From assembly GCF_000154445.1 (NCBI RefSeq), contig NZ_DS499566.1: a stretch of 64,000 bases of DNA; one strand, written 5' to 3'. The notes below the pieces were generated by a model that was not told the origin of the DNA, ran no database searches, and saw only the letters and a list, made by a program, of their open reading frames with translations. The stretch is from Intestinibacter bartlettii (GTDB lineage Bacteria > Bacillota > Clostridia > Peptostreptococcales > Peptostreptococcaceae). The position numbers and the translations under genes were made by a program. Below are positions 52,665 through 63,221 of the stretch, piece after piece; positions within the stretch are counted from its first letter, which is position 1; every line of letters starts with the position of its first letter.

Positions 52665-53519
52665 TTACTTTTTCTTTTTATATAAGATTAAAACTGCAAG
52701 AAAAAAGAATATTATAGTCGAAGCAATAAGTATAAATACACTCGTTGTGTTTGACACTAATTTATCGTTTATATAATATACAACTCCCATACTTTCCTTA
52801 AATTCATTTATATAATTTGTAGGTACATCTGCAAATGATATATCCATTTGTTTTTTCATAAATATCTGTCTAAGTATGCTAATTCCATGTGATGTTGGGA
52901 ATAATTTCACTATAATTTGAACTGAATCTGGAAGCATTGAAATAGGAAGATATATCCCTGTTATAAACCCAATTAAAGTCCCGACAATTGTACTTGCTGT
53001 TGAAAACGCCTTTTCACTACTAAATAAAGATACTATAAATAAAATCATTGCACTATTTGAAAGTGATGTCATAAGTATGATTAAAAAGACTTCTGTTAAT
53101 TCTTTAAAGTTTAAAACATCGACCCCACTATATACTAAATAAATTTGTGATATTATCAGCGTCACTACTGACATCATACTTCCAACTATAAAAGAGCTTA
53201 TAATATATCCTCCTACTATTTTCGATTTTTTTATCGGCGATACATAAAAATCTTTTATTTTATTTTTACTTTTGTCTTCAATCATTGTTCCAAAAGCACC
53301 CATATTTGCTGTTACAGATGTCACACCAATAAGTCCAGCTATAATCCAGCAATTCATAAGATTTTTAACTCCTTTTATATTTGGAAAAGAGTCAACCCAT
53401 ACATCTCCTAAAAAAAATATATATAATCCTAAAACAATCAACACTGCTAACAACGAGAAAAATACAGCCGTTTTATCTCTAAAAAATACTTTTAAATTTC
53501 GACTTACAAAACTTATCAT
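52665..53519 (-). CDS. ABC transporter permease (ABC-2 type)
   Basis: 284 residues, six membrane helices: an N-terminal helix (VFFSLLAVLIVLGLYIFFLG), a long extracytosolic part, then a five-helix ABC-2 core with GTMIEDKSKNKIKDFYVSPIKKSKIVGG (about 73-100, the coupling helix) and LPISMLPDSVQIIVKLFPTSHGI (about 195-217). It works with the ATPase encoded directly upstream (stop and start adjoin at 53519/53520). Last gene of a LytTR-DUF3021-ABC operon, a layout often linked to peptide or drug response. Confidence 0.88.
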   Translation of the reverse strand: MISFVSRNLKVFFRDKTAVFFSLLAVLIVLGLYIFFLGDVWVDSFPNIKGVKNLMNCWIIAGLIGVTSVTANMGAFGTMIEDKSKNKIKDFYVSPIKKSKIVGGYIISSFIVGSMMSVVTLIISQIYLVYSGVDVLNFKELTEVFLIILMTSLSNSAMILFIVSLFSSEKAFSTASTIVGTLIGFITGIYLPISMLPDSVQIIVKLFPTSHGISILRQIFMKKQMDISFADVPTNYINEFKESMGVVYYINDKLVSNTTSVFILIASTIIFFFLAVLILYKKKK

Positions 53520-54440
53520 CTATTTATTCCCCTTTCTTGTTATATTTATAAATACATCGTCCATACTACCTTTAATAACTTCAAAAGACTCTATATACTC
53601 TCTGCAATTTTCTAGTATTTTTATACTTTCCAATGTATTTTCAATATCTATAATTACATTATTATTTCCTACTGAGAAATTATAATTGTTTAATGATAAA
53701 TAGTGCATAAAAAAACTATTATTTTTTGTATATACTATCATCTTATCTTTTGTATATTTTTCTTTTAACTCATAAGTCGTTCCTTTAGCTTCTATTTTTC
53801 CTTTATTCATAATTATTATATAATCAGCTTTTGCAGCTTCTTCCATATAATGAGTTGTTAGAAATACCGTCATATTATTCTCTTCCTGCAACCTTCTTAT
53901 CATATCCCAAACGCTTTTTCTGCTATTTGGATCTAAACCTGTTGTCGGCTCATCTAAAAACAATATTTTAGGCTTATTTATAAGTGCTCTTGCGATATCA
54001 GCCCTTCTTCTTTGACCTCCAGATAACTTACCATATTGCCTATTTAAAAAATCATTTATACTTGTAACATGTGCTATTTCTTCTAAGTTTTTATCAAATT
54101 CAGACTTGCTCATATTATAAAGCTTACTTCTTACTTTTAAATTTTCCTTTACCGTTAATAAATCATCTAATACGCTATCTTGAAACACAACTCCGATTAA
54201 TGATTTTATCTTATCATCATCCTTATTTACTTCGTAATTATCTATTTTTATTTTTCCACTATCAGCCTTTAAAAAAGTACACATCATATCGATAGTTGTC
54301 GACTTTCCTGCTCCATTTAATCCTAAAAAAGCAAACAGTGAACCTTCATCTACATAAAAATCAATTCCTTTAACAGCTTCTATATCTCCATAGGATTTCT
54401 TCAAATTACTTACTTCTATTATCTTTTTATCAAGTTTCAA
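53520..54440 (-). CDS. ABC transporter ATP-binding protein
   Basis: 306 residues. Walker A LGLNGAGKSTT (about 38-48), Q-loop VVFQDSVLDD, signature KLSGGQRRRADIARAL (about 138-153), Walker B ILFLDEPTTGLDP (about 158-170) and the switch His in FLTTHYMEEA. A C-terminal regulatory part (about 225-306) follows, as in DrrA/NatA-type subunits. The start is TTG eight bases after GGGGGA. It powers the permease encoded next. Confidence 0.93.
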   Translation of the reverse strand: MKLDKKIIEVSNLKKSYGDIEAVKGIDFYVDEGSLFAFLGLNGAGKSTTIDMMCTFLKADSGKIKIDNYEVNKDDDKIKSLIGVVFQDSVLDDLLTVKENLKVRSKLYNMSKSEFDKNLEEIAHVTSINDFLNRQYGKLSGGQRRRADIARALINKPKILFLDEPTTGLDPNSRKSVWDMIRRLQEENNMTVFLTTHYMEEAAKADYIIIMNKGKIEAKGTTYELKEKYTKDKMIVYTKNNSFFMHYLSLNNYNFSVGNNNVIIDIENTLESIKILENCREYIESFEVIKGSMDDVFINITRKGNK

Positions 54441-54521
54441 TCAAAATTCCCCCTTAAAATTTAAACTTTGCCCCTTATTTTATATAAGCATCTATTTTGT
54501 TATATTTAAATAAGTTATATC

Positions 54522-54932
54522 TTAATTTTCTTTATTGTTATGCTCTGCTATTTTTTGATTTATTTTTTCTGTTGTTATGCTATTTATTAAAAATACAACG
54601 CCATAAGTTATAAAATACACAACCACAAATACTCCTGTAGTTATAGATACATATTCTAATGTCCATCTAAACCACTTCATAATGCCTCCACCTATACCTA
54701 GTACTGATATAGCTACACTTATTATTTGTAAAAACATATATACAGGTTGACTTTCTATATTTAATTTATCTATTATATACATAAATAAGCTTATTAATGT
54801 AGTAACCACAAAAAGTTCTAAATTAAATATCCAATTTAAATCACTTATCCCCATTCCATTTAAAATTGATATTATAATCATAACTGCAGTATATGATACA
54901 CAACTTATAACTATCGATTCCCTTAGCTTCAT
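54522..54932 (-). CDS. DUF3021 family membrane protein
   Basis: 136 residues with four membrane helices (about 6-28, 35-57, 68-88 and 98-120). This size and topology next to a LytTR gene defines DUF3021, which probably modulates the regulator at the membrane. A GTG nine bases earlier overlaps the ribosome site AGGAGG, so ATG 54932 is used. It is 12 bases after the LytTR gene. Confidence 0.85.
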   Translation of the reverse strand: MKLRESIVISCVSYTAVMIIISILNGMGISDLNWIFNLELFVVTTLISLFMYIIDKLNIESQPVYMFLQIISVAISVLGIGGGIMKWFRWTLEYVSITTGVFVVVYFITYGVVFLINSITTEKINQKIAEHNNKEN

Positions 54933-54944
54933 ATCTACCACCTC

Positions 54945-55385
54945 CTAAATTCCAAATTTCTTTTTAAACTCTGGCACATAATGTCTATTTATAAGTATTT
55001 TTTCATTATTTTTAAGATTAGCTTCTAATTTCCCATTGATAAGCGGTTTTACACTTTGTAATTTTTCGATATTTAATATTATCGACTTGCTAACCCTTAT
55101 ATAAGATGTATTTTTTAATTGTTCTTCCAACTCATATAATTTTAAATTGCTTTCATACACTTCTTTTTCTAAATAAACAAATGTCTTTTCTTCAACACTT
55201 TCTATATAATAAGCATCTTTTAATGATATCTGATATATTTCCTTGCCTTTTTTACACACTATTGAAAATGAATAAAGCCTTATTTGATCTATTAATTTCT
55301 GAAGTTTTTCATCTATTATTTGACCACACTTAATATTTATTTCTACTTCATTATTATCAGATGATTGCTCTATTGTGAATTTCAA
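54945..55385 (-). CDS. LytTR-family DNA-binding regulator
   Basis: 146 residues. The N-terminal 40 are a small helical part; the LytTR domain follows (about 50-146): ISLKDAYYIESVEEKTFVYLEKEVYE, LEEQLKNTSYIRVSKSIILNIEKLQSVKPLINGKLEANLKNNEKILINRHYVPEFKKKF. No receiver domain is fused. The start is TTG after AAAGGGGGA. First gene of the operon, likely autoregulatory together with DUF3021. Confidence 0.9.
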   Translation of the reverse strand: MKFTIEQSSDNNEVEINIKCGQIIDEKLQKLIDQIRLYSFSIVCKKGKEIYQISLKDAYYIESVEEKTFVYLEKEVYESNLKLYELEEQLKNTSYIRVSKSIILNIEKLQSVKPLINGKLEANLKNNEKILINRHYVPEFKKKFGI

Positions 55386-55446
55386 AGTTATTCCCCCTTT
55401 CTATTTTCCATATTTTAATTTGTTTTCTTAATAAAATTATATTCAC

Positions 55447-55482
55447 AAAAAAAAGAAAAACAAGCGACTTTAGGGTCACTTG
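55447..55482 (-). terminator. terminator of the cinA-ABC operon
   Basis: CAAGTGAC / GTCGCTTG stem on the minus strand followed by TTTTTCTTTTTTTT, just after the stop at 55509. Confidence 0.85.
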
Positions 55483-55508
55483 CATAAATTTAGTGGTAAG
55501 ATGCAATT

Positions 55509-57263
55509 TTAAAATTGTGATTTAAATAAATTTGCGTAAAATCCGTCTTCTTCTAATAATTCTTCATGTTTTCCTTGTTCGACTATTTTTCCGTTATTTA
55601 ATACTAATATCTGATCTGCGTTTTTTATTGTAGATAATCTATGTGCTATTATAAAACATGTTTTTCCCTTCATAATTTCTAAAAGAGCATTTTGAATTTG
55701 GATTTCAGTTTTTGAATCTATATTAGATGTTGCTTCGTCTAATATCAACATCTTGGCATCTATAAGCATCGCTCTAGCAATATTTATAAGTTGCTTTTGT
55801 CCTTTTGATATATTGTCGCCATTTCCACTTATTATCGTGTTATAACCATTTGGAAGTTTTTCTATAAAGTCATCTATCTGAGCTAATTTTGCAACTCTTT
55901 TTACATCTTCCAATGTTGCATTTTCATTTCCATAAGCTATATTTTCATAAATACTTCCTTCAAATAACCATGTATCTTGCAAAACCATAGCATATGCTTG
56001 TCTCATGCTTTTTTTCGTAATATCATCTATATTTTTATCGTCGACTAATATTTGACCATTATCTCTATTATAGAATTTCATAATCAAGTTTATTATTGTT
56101 GTTTTGCCACAACCTGTAGGCCCTACTATTGCCACTACTGTATTTGGTTTTGCATTTATATTTAAATTTTCTAAAACTTTTTCATTTAAATCATAACTAA
56201 AAGTTACATTTTGCATATCTATTTTTCCATGAACTTTTTCTAATTTTACTGCATCAACTTTGTCATCTTCTTCTCTTTTTTCATCTATAAATCTAAAGAC
56301 TCTCTCACTTGCAGCAAATGATGACTGCATATCTGATATTAAATTTGATATTTCTCTGATTGGACCAGAAAACTTTCTAGAATAAAGTACAAAAGAAGAT
56401 ATTTGACCTAGCGACATCTCATTTTTTAAATACAATATAGAACCTATCGTACTTATAAATGCAAGTGATATATTGTTTATAAAACTAATCAGAGCAACTG
56501 TCATGCTTCCGTAGTATTCTGCGTTATAATAAGCATCTACTGCATTTTTATTTATATTTCTAAATTCATCTATAGATTTTGATTCTTTATTGTACGCCTT
56601 TATTATTTTAAGTCCACTTATATTTTCCTCTACAAAACCATTTAAATCTCCTATTTTTTTAGCCCTTTTTCTAAATAAAGGTCTAGTTTTATTTGTTATG
56701 TATTTTGTTGATATAGCAGACATCGGAATAGTTATAAAGAATATAAGCAGTAATTTCTTAGATATTGTAAACATCATAAAAAATGAACCTACTAATGTTA
56801 CTATACTTGTAAGTATATTTATTAAATCTGTTGAAAGTGTTGAACCCATTGTGTCTATATCGTATGTAATTTTGCTAAGCACATCACCTATTGAATTTTT
56901 ATCAAAATAGCTAAGCGGCAAATTTAGCAGTGTATCAAATGCGTCTTTTCTCAAAGAATAGACTACATTTCGAGCTGTTTTTACCATTATGATAGAAATT
57001 ATATAAGATAAAATAGATGAACAAAAATAAAATACTATCATTAAAAATGCATAGTAAAATATCTTTGAAAAATCTATATTTCCATTTCCTTTTTCTATAA
57101 CTTCTATTGCATATCCTGAAAGCATAGGCCCTACTAGTGCAAAAATATTTGATACAATAGTAAGTATTATAGATATTATTATTGTGAATTTATATTTGTA
57201 TAGATATTTTGACATTCTTTTTAAAATATATTTCGTACTTTGTTCTTTATTTTCTTTAGACAT
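55509..57263 (-). CDS. ABC exporter half-transporter (second of a pair)
   Basis: 584 residues. N-terminal six-helix exporter domain (about 20-310) and ATPase domain (about 335-580) with Walker A IVGPTGCGKTT, signature ISKGQKQLINIARAM (LSGGQ replaced by ISKGQ) and Walker B MLILDEATSNID. The start at 57278 overlaps the upstream gene; ATG 57263, two bases past its stop and preceded by GGGG, is better. With the next gene it forms a heterodimeric exporter. The substrate is unknown; multidrug or peptide are common. Confidence 0.9.
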   Translation of the reverse strand: MSKENKEQSTKYILKRMSKYLYKYKFTIIISIILTIVSNIFALVGPMLSGYAIEVIEKGNGNIDFSKIFYYAFLMIVFYFCSSILSYIISIIMVKTARNVVYSLRKDAFDTLLNLPLSYFDKNSIGDVLSKITYDIDTMGSTLSTDLINILTSIVTLVGSFFMMFTISKKLLLIFFITIPMSAISTKYITNKTRPLFRKRAKKIGDLNGFVEENISGLKIIKAYNKESKSIDEFRNINKNAVDAYYNAEYYGSMTVALISFINNISLAFISTIGSILYLKNEMSLGQISSFVLYSRKFSGPIREISNLISDMQSSFAASERVFRFIDEKREEDDKVDAVKLEKVHGKIDMQNVTFSYDLNEKVLENLNINAKPNTVVAIVGPTGCGKTTIINLIMKFYNRDNGQILVDDKNIDDITKKSMRQAYAMVLQDTWLFEGSIYENIAYGNENATLEDVKRVAKLAQIDDFIEKLPNGYNTIISGNGDNISKGQKQLINIARAMLIDAKMLILDEATSNIDSKTEIQIQNALLEIMKGKTCFIIAHRLSTIKNADQILVLNNGKIVEQGKHEELLEEDGFYANLFKSQF

Positions 57264-57264
57264 G

Positions 57265-59058
57265 TTACAAATCCCCATTTTGAATTTTATTTATTTCAGA
57301 ATAAATATCACAGCTTTTTATCAAATCTTCATGCTTACCATATCCTACAACATTCCCCTTATCTAGCACCATTATTTTTGTGCAGTTTTTTATAGAATTA
57401 ATTCTTGATTCTATAATTATTTTAGTAGTATTTTTATAATATTTTTCTAAGCTTTCTCTTAAAAGTCTATCAGTTTTAAAATCTAGTGCACTACATGCAT
57501 AATCTAAAATCAAAATCTCAGGCTTTCCGGCAAATGCCCTAGATAAAAATATCCTTTGCTTTTGGCCTCCACTTAAATTATTACCACTTTGTGAAATATT
57601 TTCGTCAAATTTAGCTTCTTTTTGATTTATAAAATCCATTTCCTGTGCAGCTTTTGCAGCCCTTACTATATCTTCACCATCTAAATTTCTTCCAAAGTCA
57701 ATATTTTCGTATATAGTTTTTGAAAATAGATAATCATTTTGAAAAACTGATCCAAACATATTTCTAAGTTCAGATTTCTTCATATCATTTATATCGACAT
57801 TATTTATAAGTATTTGTCCTTTATCTGATTTATAAAATCCCATCAAAAGCATCATAATAGTTGTTTTTCCAGAGCCTATTGCTCCAATTATTCCAAGCGA
57901 TTCACCTTTTTTTAATTCAAAATTTATATTTTTTACTACAGGTATATTTTTATTATAACAAAAAGTTACATTTTTAAATTGTATATGATATGTACTTTCT
58001 TTATGTATATTTTTAATCTTTTGATTTTCCTTTATCGAATCTATATCTAAATCATTTTTATTACATTCTTTATATGTATTTTTTAGATTTAAATCTTCTT
58101 CGTTTATATCTAAACTATCTTCTATATTTAAAATTTCACTTATTCTAATCGCCGATGCATTTGCTTTAAAATAAAGTATAAATAGCTTTGTGACTGATTT
58201 CATGGCTGTAAGTATTATTGTAAAATAACTTAAAAATGCTACAATTACACCTACTTGTATCGCTTTACTTTGTACTCTATAAGCTCCTACTACTATGACT
58301 AAAACTAAACCACAATTAAAAAGTATATTTACTATTGGTTGGTTTAGACTCATAACAATATTAGCAGTTGTATCGTTATTTATGACATTTTTATTTACCT
58401 TATCAAATCTCTTTCTTTCGTAATCCGTTTTTGATAACGATTTAATTACTTTTACACCAGTTATATTTTCCCTAATAACTCTAACTAAATTATCTATACT
58501 TTTTTGCAAATTCATATAGAGAGTTACCCCTCTTTTTGAAATAAAATATATGAAAAAAGCTATAAAAGGCATTATTAAAATCAATATAAAAGTTAAGATA
58601 GGATCAAGTGTCAAAGTTATTATAACGCCACCAATTAATAAAATCGGTGCTCTAACACCCAACCTTTGCATTACACAAATAGTTCTATGTATATTGTTAG
58701 TATCTGTCGTCAATCTAGATATAAGAGAATTTACACCAAAATAATCTATTTGAGAACTAGATAACATACTGACCTTTTTATATAAGTCATTTCTTATATT
58801 ATTTGTAACATCTCTTCCAACAGCAGATGCATTTCTATTTGCGTATATATTCGCAAATACGCCTATAAATGAACAAATAATCATCAAAACTCCCCAAAGA
58901 TAGATTTCTTTTATATTCTTTTTAGAAATTATATTATCTATCATATAAGCCAGTATCCAAGGTATACATAAATCCATACTTGTGCCAATGAACTTAATTG
59001 AAAGACCCCAAAATAGTTTCTTAAATTGGGGCTTTATATATTCAAATATAGTTTTCAT
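57265..59058 (-). CDS. ABC exporter half-transporter (first of a pair)
   Basis: 597 residues. Exporter domain (about 15-300) and ATPase domain (about 355-590). Walker A is IIGAIGSGKTT, signature NLSGGQKQRIFLSRAF, while Walker B reads ILILDYACSALD, where the catalytic Glu is replaced by Tyr-Ala, so this is the degenerate ATPase site typical of one half of a heterodimer. The start is three bases after the cinA stop. A charged insert lies before the ATPase domain (about 310-350). Confidence 0.9.
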   Translation of the reverse strand: MKTIFEYIKPQFKKLFWGLSIKFIGTSMDLCIPWILAYMIDNIISKKNIKEIYLWGVLMIICSFIGVFANIYANRNASAVGRDVTNNIRNDLYKKVSMLSSSQIDYFGVNSLISRLTTDTNNIHRTICVMQRLGVRAPILLIGGVIITLTLDPILTFILILIMPFIAFFIYFISKRGVTLYMNLQKSIDNLVRVIRENITGVKVIKSLSKTDYERKRFDKVNKNVINNDTTANIVMSLNQPIVNILFNCGLVLVIVVGAYRVQSKAIQVGVIVAFLSYFTIILTAMKSVTKLFILYFKANASAIRISEILNIEDSLDINEEDLNLKNTYKECNKNDLDIDSIKENQKIKNIHKESTYHIQFKNVTFCYNKNIPVVKNINFELKKGESLGIIGAIGSGKTTIMMLLMGFYKSDKGQILINNVDINDMKKSELRNMFGSVFQNDYLFSKTIYENIDFGRNLDGEDIVRAAKAAQEMDFINQKEAKFDENISQSGNNLSGGQKQRIFLSRAFAGKPEILILDYACSALDFKTDRLLRESLEKYYKNTTKIIIESRINSIKNCTKIMVLDKGNVVGYGKHEDLIKSCDIYSEINKIQNGDL

Positions 59059-59061
59059 AAT

Positions 59062-60303
59062 TTATTTTTCCATATTTAAAAGTTCTAATCTCAGGTCATT
59101 TAGTATAGTTCTTGTCGCTCTTTCTCTAATGCCCTGTCTATCTCCATTAAATACGTATTTTTTTGTTATAACTTTTCCATTTATATAAATTCCAAAATAA
59201 ACAAGTCCCACAGGCTTTTCATCTGTTCCTCCACCTGGTCCTGCTATTCCTGTTGTCGCAATACCCACATTTGTATTGTATCTAGCTGCAACTCCACTTG
59301 CCATCTCTTTTGCACAATTGTCACTTACTGCTCCATAAACATCTAATGTTTCTTTTTTAACTCCTAATGATTTCATCTTAGCTTCGTTTGAGTAAGTTAC
59401 GCACCCTTCCATAAATACAGAAGATATGCCAGGATAATTTATAAGTGATGCTGAAACCATACCACCTGTACAAGATTCTGCAACAGCTATTTTTAAATTA
59501 TTTTCAACTAACATTTTCGCCACAACTTCTTCTATGCTAGTTTCTCCTGTAGCATATAGACTTTGTCCAAATCTTCTTTTCATTTCATCTGACATAGGTT
59601 TTATAAGCTCTTTAGCTTCTTCTACACTCTTTGCTTTTGCAGTAATTCTAAGCGTACATTCATATCCCTTTGCATAAGTGGCTATAGTCGGATTAGTTTG
59701 TGAATCAATTATATCTAGTATGTCGTTTTCGACTTTTGACTCACCAACGCCTATTATTCTAAGAACTTCTGATTCTATGACATCATCTGTCAATTTTGAT
59801 AAATAAGGCTTTACGTAGTTTTCAAACATAGACTCCATTTCTTTTGGTGGCCCAGGAAGAACTACAATCATTTTGCCCTCTTTTTCCATTATGCAACCTG
59901 GTGCTGTTCCATTATCATTTTTAAGTATGTATGCTTCTTTTGGAAAATAAGCTTGTTTTTCATTATTTTTAGTTGGAACTCTATTCATATGTTTAAATCT
60001 CTCTATCATGGCATCTAGAGATGGTTTGTGAAGTTCTAATTCATATCCAAAATATTTTGCACATACCTCTTTTGTTATATCATCTTCAGTTGGTCCAAGA
60101 CCTCCTGTACAAATTACTATATCACTTCTATTTAAACTTTCTTCTAGTGTTTTTAATAATCTCTCTTCGTTGTCACCGACAGTTATTTGATAGTACATTT
60201 CTATACCCATAGCTGCAAGTTCTCTCGATAAATATCTACAATTTGTATTTAATATATCCCCTAATAAAATCTCTGTTCCTACTGTTATAATCTCTGCTTT
60301 CAT
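59062..60303 (-). CDS. cinA: competence/damage-inducible protein CinA (NMN amidohydrolase)
   Basis: 413 residues. N-terminal MoaB-like ADP-ribose pyrophosphatase domain (about 1-170: AEIITVGTEILLGDILNTN, VICTGGLGPTEDDITKE, VLPGPPKEM) and C-terminal NMN deamidase domain (about 255-410: AESCTGGMVSASLI, GCVTYSNEAKMKSLGV, GIAGPGGGTDEKPVGLVYFG). It recycles pyridine nucleotides. First gene of an operon with the two ABC half-transporters. Confidence 0.95.
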   Translation of the reverse strand: MKAEIITVGTEILLGDILNTNCRYLSRELAAMGIEMYYQITVGDNEERLLKTLEESLNRSDIVICTGGLGPTEDDITKEVCAKYFGYELELHKPSLDAMIERFKHMNRVPTKNNEKQAYFPKEAYILKNDNGTAPGCIMEKEGKMIVVLPGPPKEMESMFENYVKPYLSKLTDDVIESEVLRIIGVGESKVENDILDIIDSQTNPTIATYAKGYECTLRITAKAKSVEEAKELIKPMSDEMKRRFGQSLYATGETSIEEVVAKMLVENNLKIAVAESCTGGMVSASLINYPGISSVFMEGCVTYSNEAKMKSLGVKKETLDVYGAVSDNCAKEMASGVAARYNTNVGIATTGIAGPGGGTDEKPVGLVYFGIYINGKVITKKYVFNGDRQGIRERATRTILNDLRLELLNMEK

Positions 60304-60704
60304 AATTACTCTCCTATTTTTTCAATCTTTCTTACTATTTTTATTATAATTCCCACAAATAAAATTTACATTAATTTTAATATAAAAATATATATTTTTA
60401 TATTATTAATTCATTTAGTTAATTTTCTATAACACATATGAAATTTTATTCATTTTATTATTAACAACCACTACTTCCATTTTTTCTATCAATCGTGGTA
60501 CTTTATATTTCTTTAATCTATACATATAATTATTATATAAAATAGATATTACTAATACACAGTAATAGATATTTCTTTTGTAACTGTAAATAATATATTT
60601 AAAATTATACTTATTATTCATACCTAATAAACCTACAATAAGTATAATTTTATAGTAAATTCAATATTTTATATTTTAATATTATATATTTAGGAGAGAT
60701 AAAA
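60304..60704. other. 401-base intergenic region with a degenerate repeat end
   Basis: AT-rich. On the minus strand around 60455-60428 it carries AATGAATAAAATTTCATATG and then TGTTATA, close to the right end of the dispersed element. The rest holds the ddl promoter and AGGAGAG. The 64-codon frame here has no ribosome site. Confidence 0.45.
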
Positions 60705-61610
60705 ATGAAAAAGAAAGTTGTTGTAATAATGGGTGGTATTTCATCTGAACGTGAAGTATCTTTAAATTCAGGTAAATCTGTACTTAGTGCTATAAATAGA
60801 GATAAATATGATGTACACGAATTAATAATCGACGAACCAATGGATGTTGTAAATAAAATGCCAGAAGGTGTAGACTTTGCTTTATTAATTCTTCATGGTA
60901 AATACGGAGAAGATGGTACAATACAAGCTATGTTAGAATCTATGGGAATTAAATATTCAGGATGTGATCCTCTAACTAGCGGAATATGTATGGATAAAAA
61001 TATGAGCAAAAAAGTATTAAAAGCATCAAATATACCTACTGCTCCATGGACAATTGCAAAATCACTTGATTCAATAGACTACGATGCAATTGAAAAAATG
61101 GGATATCCAGTATTTATAAAACCAAATAGCGGTGGTTCTAGTGTAGCTACTTTTAAAGTAGATAGAAAAGAAGATGTTTATGAAGCTGTAAGACAAGGTT
61201 TAGAAGTCGATGATATAGTTATGATAGAAGGTTATCTTCCAGGAGATGAATATACATCATTCATATTAAATGGAGAAGTTTTCCCAACTATAAAAATAAG
61301 TTCTCCAAATGAATTTTTCGATTATGAATCAAAATATGCAACTGGTGCTAAAGCTGCTACTGAAGAAGTTGTTTATTTAGAAGAAAATCTTCAAAATGAA
61401 ATAAACTTAAGAAGTGAAGAATGTTGGGATGCATTTAACTGTAGAGCATTTGTAAGAGTTGACTTTATATTATCAAATGGTAAATTCTATGTGCTTGAAT
61501 TAAATACACTTCCAGGAATGACTAAAACTAGTTTAATCCCTAGAAGTGCAAACGCTAAGGGTATATCTTATAGCGAGTTAATAGACAAAATAATAGAATA
61601 CTCATTATAA
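60705..61610 (+). CDS. ddl: D-alanine--D-alanine ligase
   Basis: 301 residues, ATP-grasp fold. It makes D-Ala-D-Ala for peptidoglycan. VVIMGGISSEREVSLNSGKSV (about 5-25), LHGKYGEDGTIQAMLE (about 63-78), MDKNMSKKVLKASNIPTAPW, KPNSGGSSVATFKV and VLELNTLPGMTKTSLIP (about 263-279) with the metal ligands are intact. Phe/Tyr specificity markers are of the D-Ala type. Its product is used by MurF, encoded 1.7 kb away on the other strand. Confidence 0.96.
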   Translation: MKKKVVVIMGGISSEREVSLNSGKSVLSAINRDKYDVHELIIDEPMDVVNKMPEGVDFALLILHGKYGEDGTIQAMLESMGIKYSGCDPLTSGICMDKNMSKKVLKASNIPTAPWTIAKSLDSIDYDAIEKMGYPVFIKPNSGGSSVATFKVDRKEDVYEAVRQGLEVDDIVMIEGYLPGDEYTSFILNGEVFPTIKISSPNEFFDYESKYATGAKAATEEVVYLEENLQNEINLRSEECWDAFNCRAFVRVDFILSNGKFYVLELNTLPGMTKTSLIPRSANAKGISYSELIDKIIEYSL

Positions 61611-61630
61611 TATATGTTATAATAATTAAT

Positions 61631-61670
61631 AGACAATTATATTTTAAAAATTTAAAATATAATTGTCTTT
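61631..61670 (+). terminator. terminator after ddl
   Basis: Perfect 18-bp stem starting AGACAATTATATTTTAAA with a two-base centre, followed by TTATTTTT. Confidence 0.8.
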
Positions 61671-61752
61671 ATTTTTATGTAAATTATTTACTTTATAATA
61701 TATGATTAATAAAAATTAGACTATATTTTAATAATTATCAAGGAGGTATATT

Positions 61753-63212
61753 TTGTTATTTTTTAACTTTGAATTAAACAAAAATGAACCAGTATATATA
61801 CAAATAAAAAACTACATAGAAGACTTAATAACAAAAGGACTACTTCCTATAAATAGTAAGCTTCCTTCAACAAGGGAACTATGCTCTATTTTAAATGTAA
61901 GCAGAAATAGTGTTTTAAGTGCTTATGAAGAGTTAAAAACTGAAGGCCTTGTATACTCAATTAAGGGACAAGGTACTTTTGTAAAAGAACAATCTTCTGT
62001 TAGAACATCTAGTTGGAATGTAGATTGGTCTTTATATGAAAATGAATATACTAAAAATGTTAATAAAATGGACTCTTCAAAAAATGAAATAACTTGGAAG
62101 TCTAACTTAATTTCATTCAAAAGTATTTCACCTGCTGGTGATCAATTTGATATGGAAGAATTAAAACGAGCTTTTTTAAACAGGTTTAATTTAGAGGGTC
62201 ATAAATTATTAAATTACGGATATGCTCAAGGTTATAAACCTCTAATTGAGTTTTTAATACAATATATGAATAAAAAAAATGTAGATTCCACAAATAAAGA
62301 TATATTAGTTACTAATGGATTTACAGAAGCTTTAAATATAATAATATCATCACTCACTAAACCTGGAGATTATATTTTATGTGAAAACCCAACTCATAAT
62401 GTATCTTTAAAAATATTTAAATCATATAATTTAATATTTTGCCTATGAACTTAGATAAAAACAATCTAGATTTTGAAAGCATAAATGATACTCTAAAAAA
62501 ATATAAAGGTAAGATTAAATTTGTATATATTACACCATCATATAATAATCCTACCGGTATAGTTTTGTCTCCAGAAGATAGGTTTAAATTCTATAATATA
62601 ATGAAAGAAAATAATATCGCTATAATAGAAGATGGATTTAATGAGGAGCTTCTCTACTCTAGTTCACATATATTCCCAATATGTTCTTTAGATAATAAAA
62701 ATAATGGAGTAATATATATAGGAAGTTTTTCAAAAATCTTATTCCCTGGAATGAGGATAGGTTGGATATTTGGCGATAAAAATTTAATTGATAGATTAGT
62801 CAGTGTAAAAAGAAGTATAAATATGCATGTATCTTTTTTAGATCAAGGAATATTATATGATTATCTAAAAAATAGTAATTTTGATAAATATTTAAAGAAA
62901 ATACGAAAATACTATGGAGATAAGTTTAACTTTGCACTACAATGTGCTAATAAATACATCGATTATGAATATGTATTAGGAGATGGTGGGCTTCATTTAT
63001 TCTTTAAATTAAAAGACATAGATACGAGATATCTGCTTCAAAAATGCTACGAAAAGGGCGTTATATTTATGCCCGGAGATGTATTTTTTATAAATGAAAA
63101 TCAAAATAACTTTATGAGACTAGGATTTTCTAGATTAGAAAAAGATGAAATTGAAAAAGGAATAAAAATAATTGGTGAGACTATAGATGAAATCAAGAAA
63201 TCTGTATTATAA
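61753..63212 (+). pseudogene. MocR/PdxR-type GntR regulator split by a one-base frameshift
   Basis: About 486 residues in two frames. Part one (TTG 61753, six bases after AAGGAGG) has the GntR winged helix (about 10-75: EPVYIQIKNYIEDLI, LPSTRELCSILNVSRNSVLSAYEEL) and the start of an aminotransferase-like domain. It stops at 62448 after SYNLIFCL. Part two, in another frame from about 62434, continues ILPMNLDKNNLDFESI and carries YNNPTG, EDGFNEELLY and the PLP lysine in GSFSKILFPGMRIGW. Adding one A at about 62433 joins them as SYNLNILPMNLDK. Confidence 0.75.
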
Positions 63213-63221
63213 ATACATTTA

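Noticed and set aside
60427..60621. Open frame of 64 codons on the minus strand
   Set aside because: No ribosome site, tyrosine/asparagine-rich low-complexity product, and its end overlaps a degenerate copy of the dispersed element.
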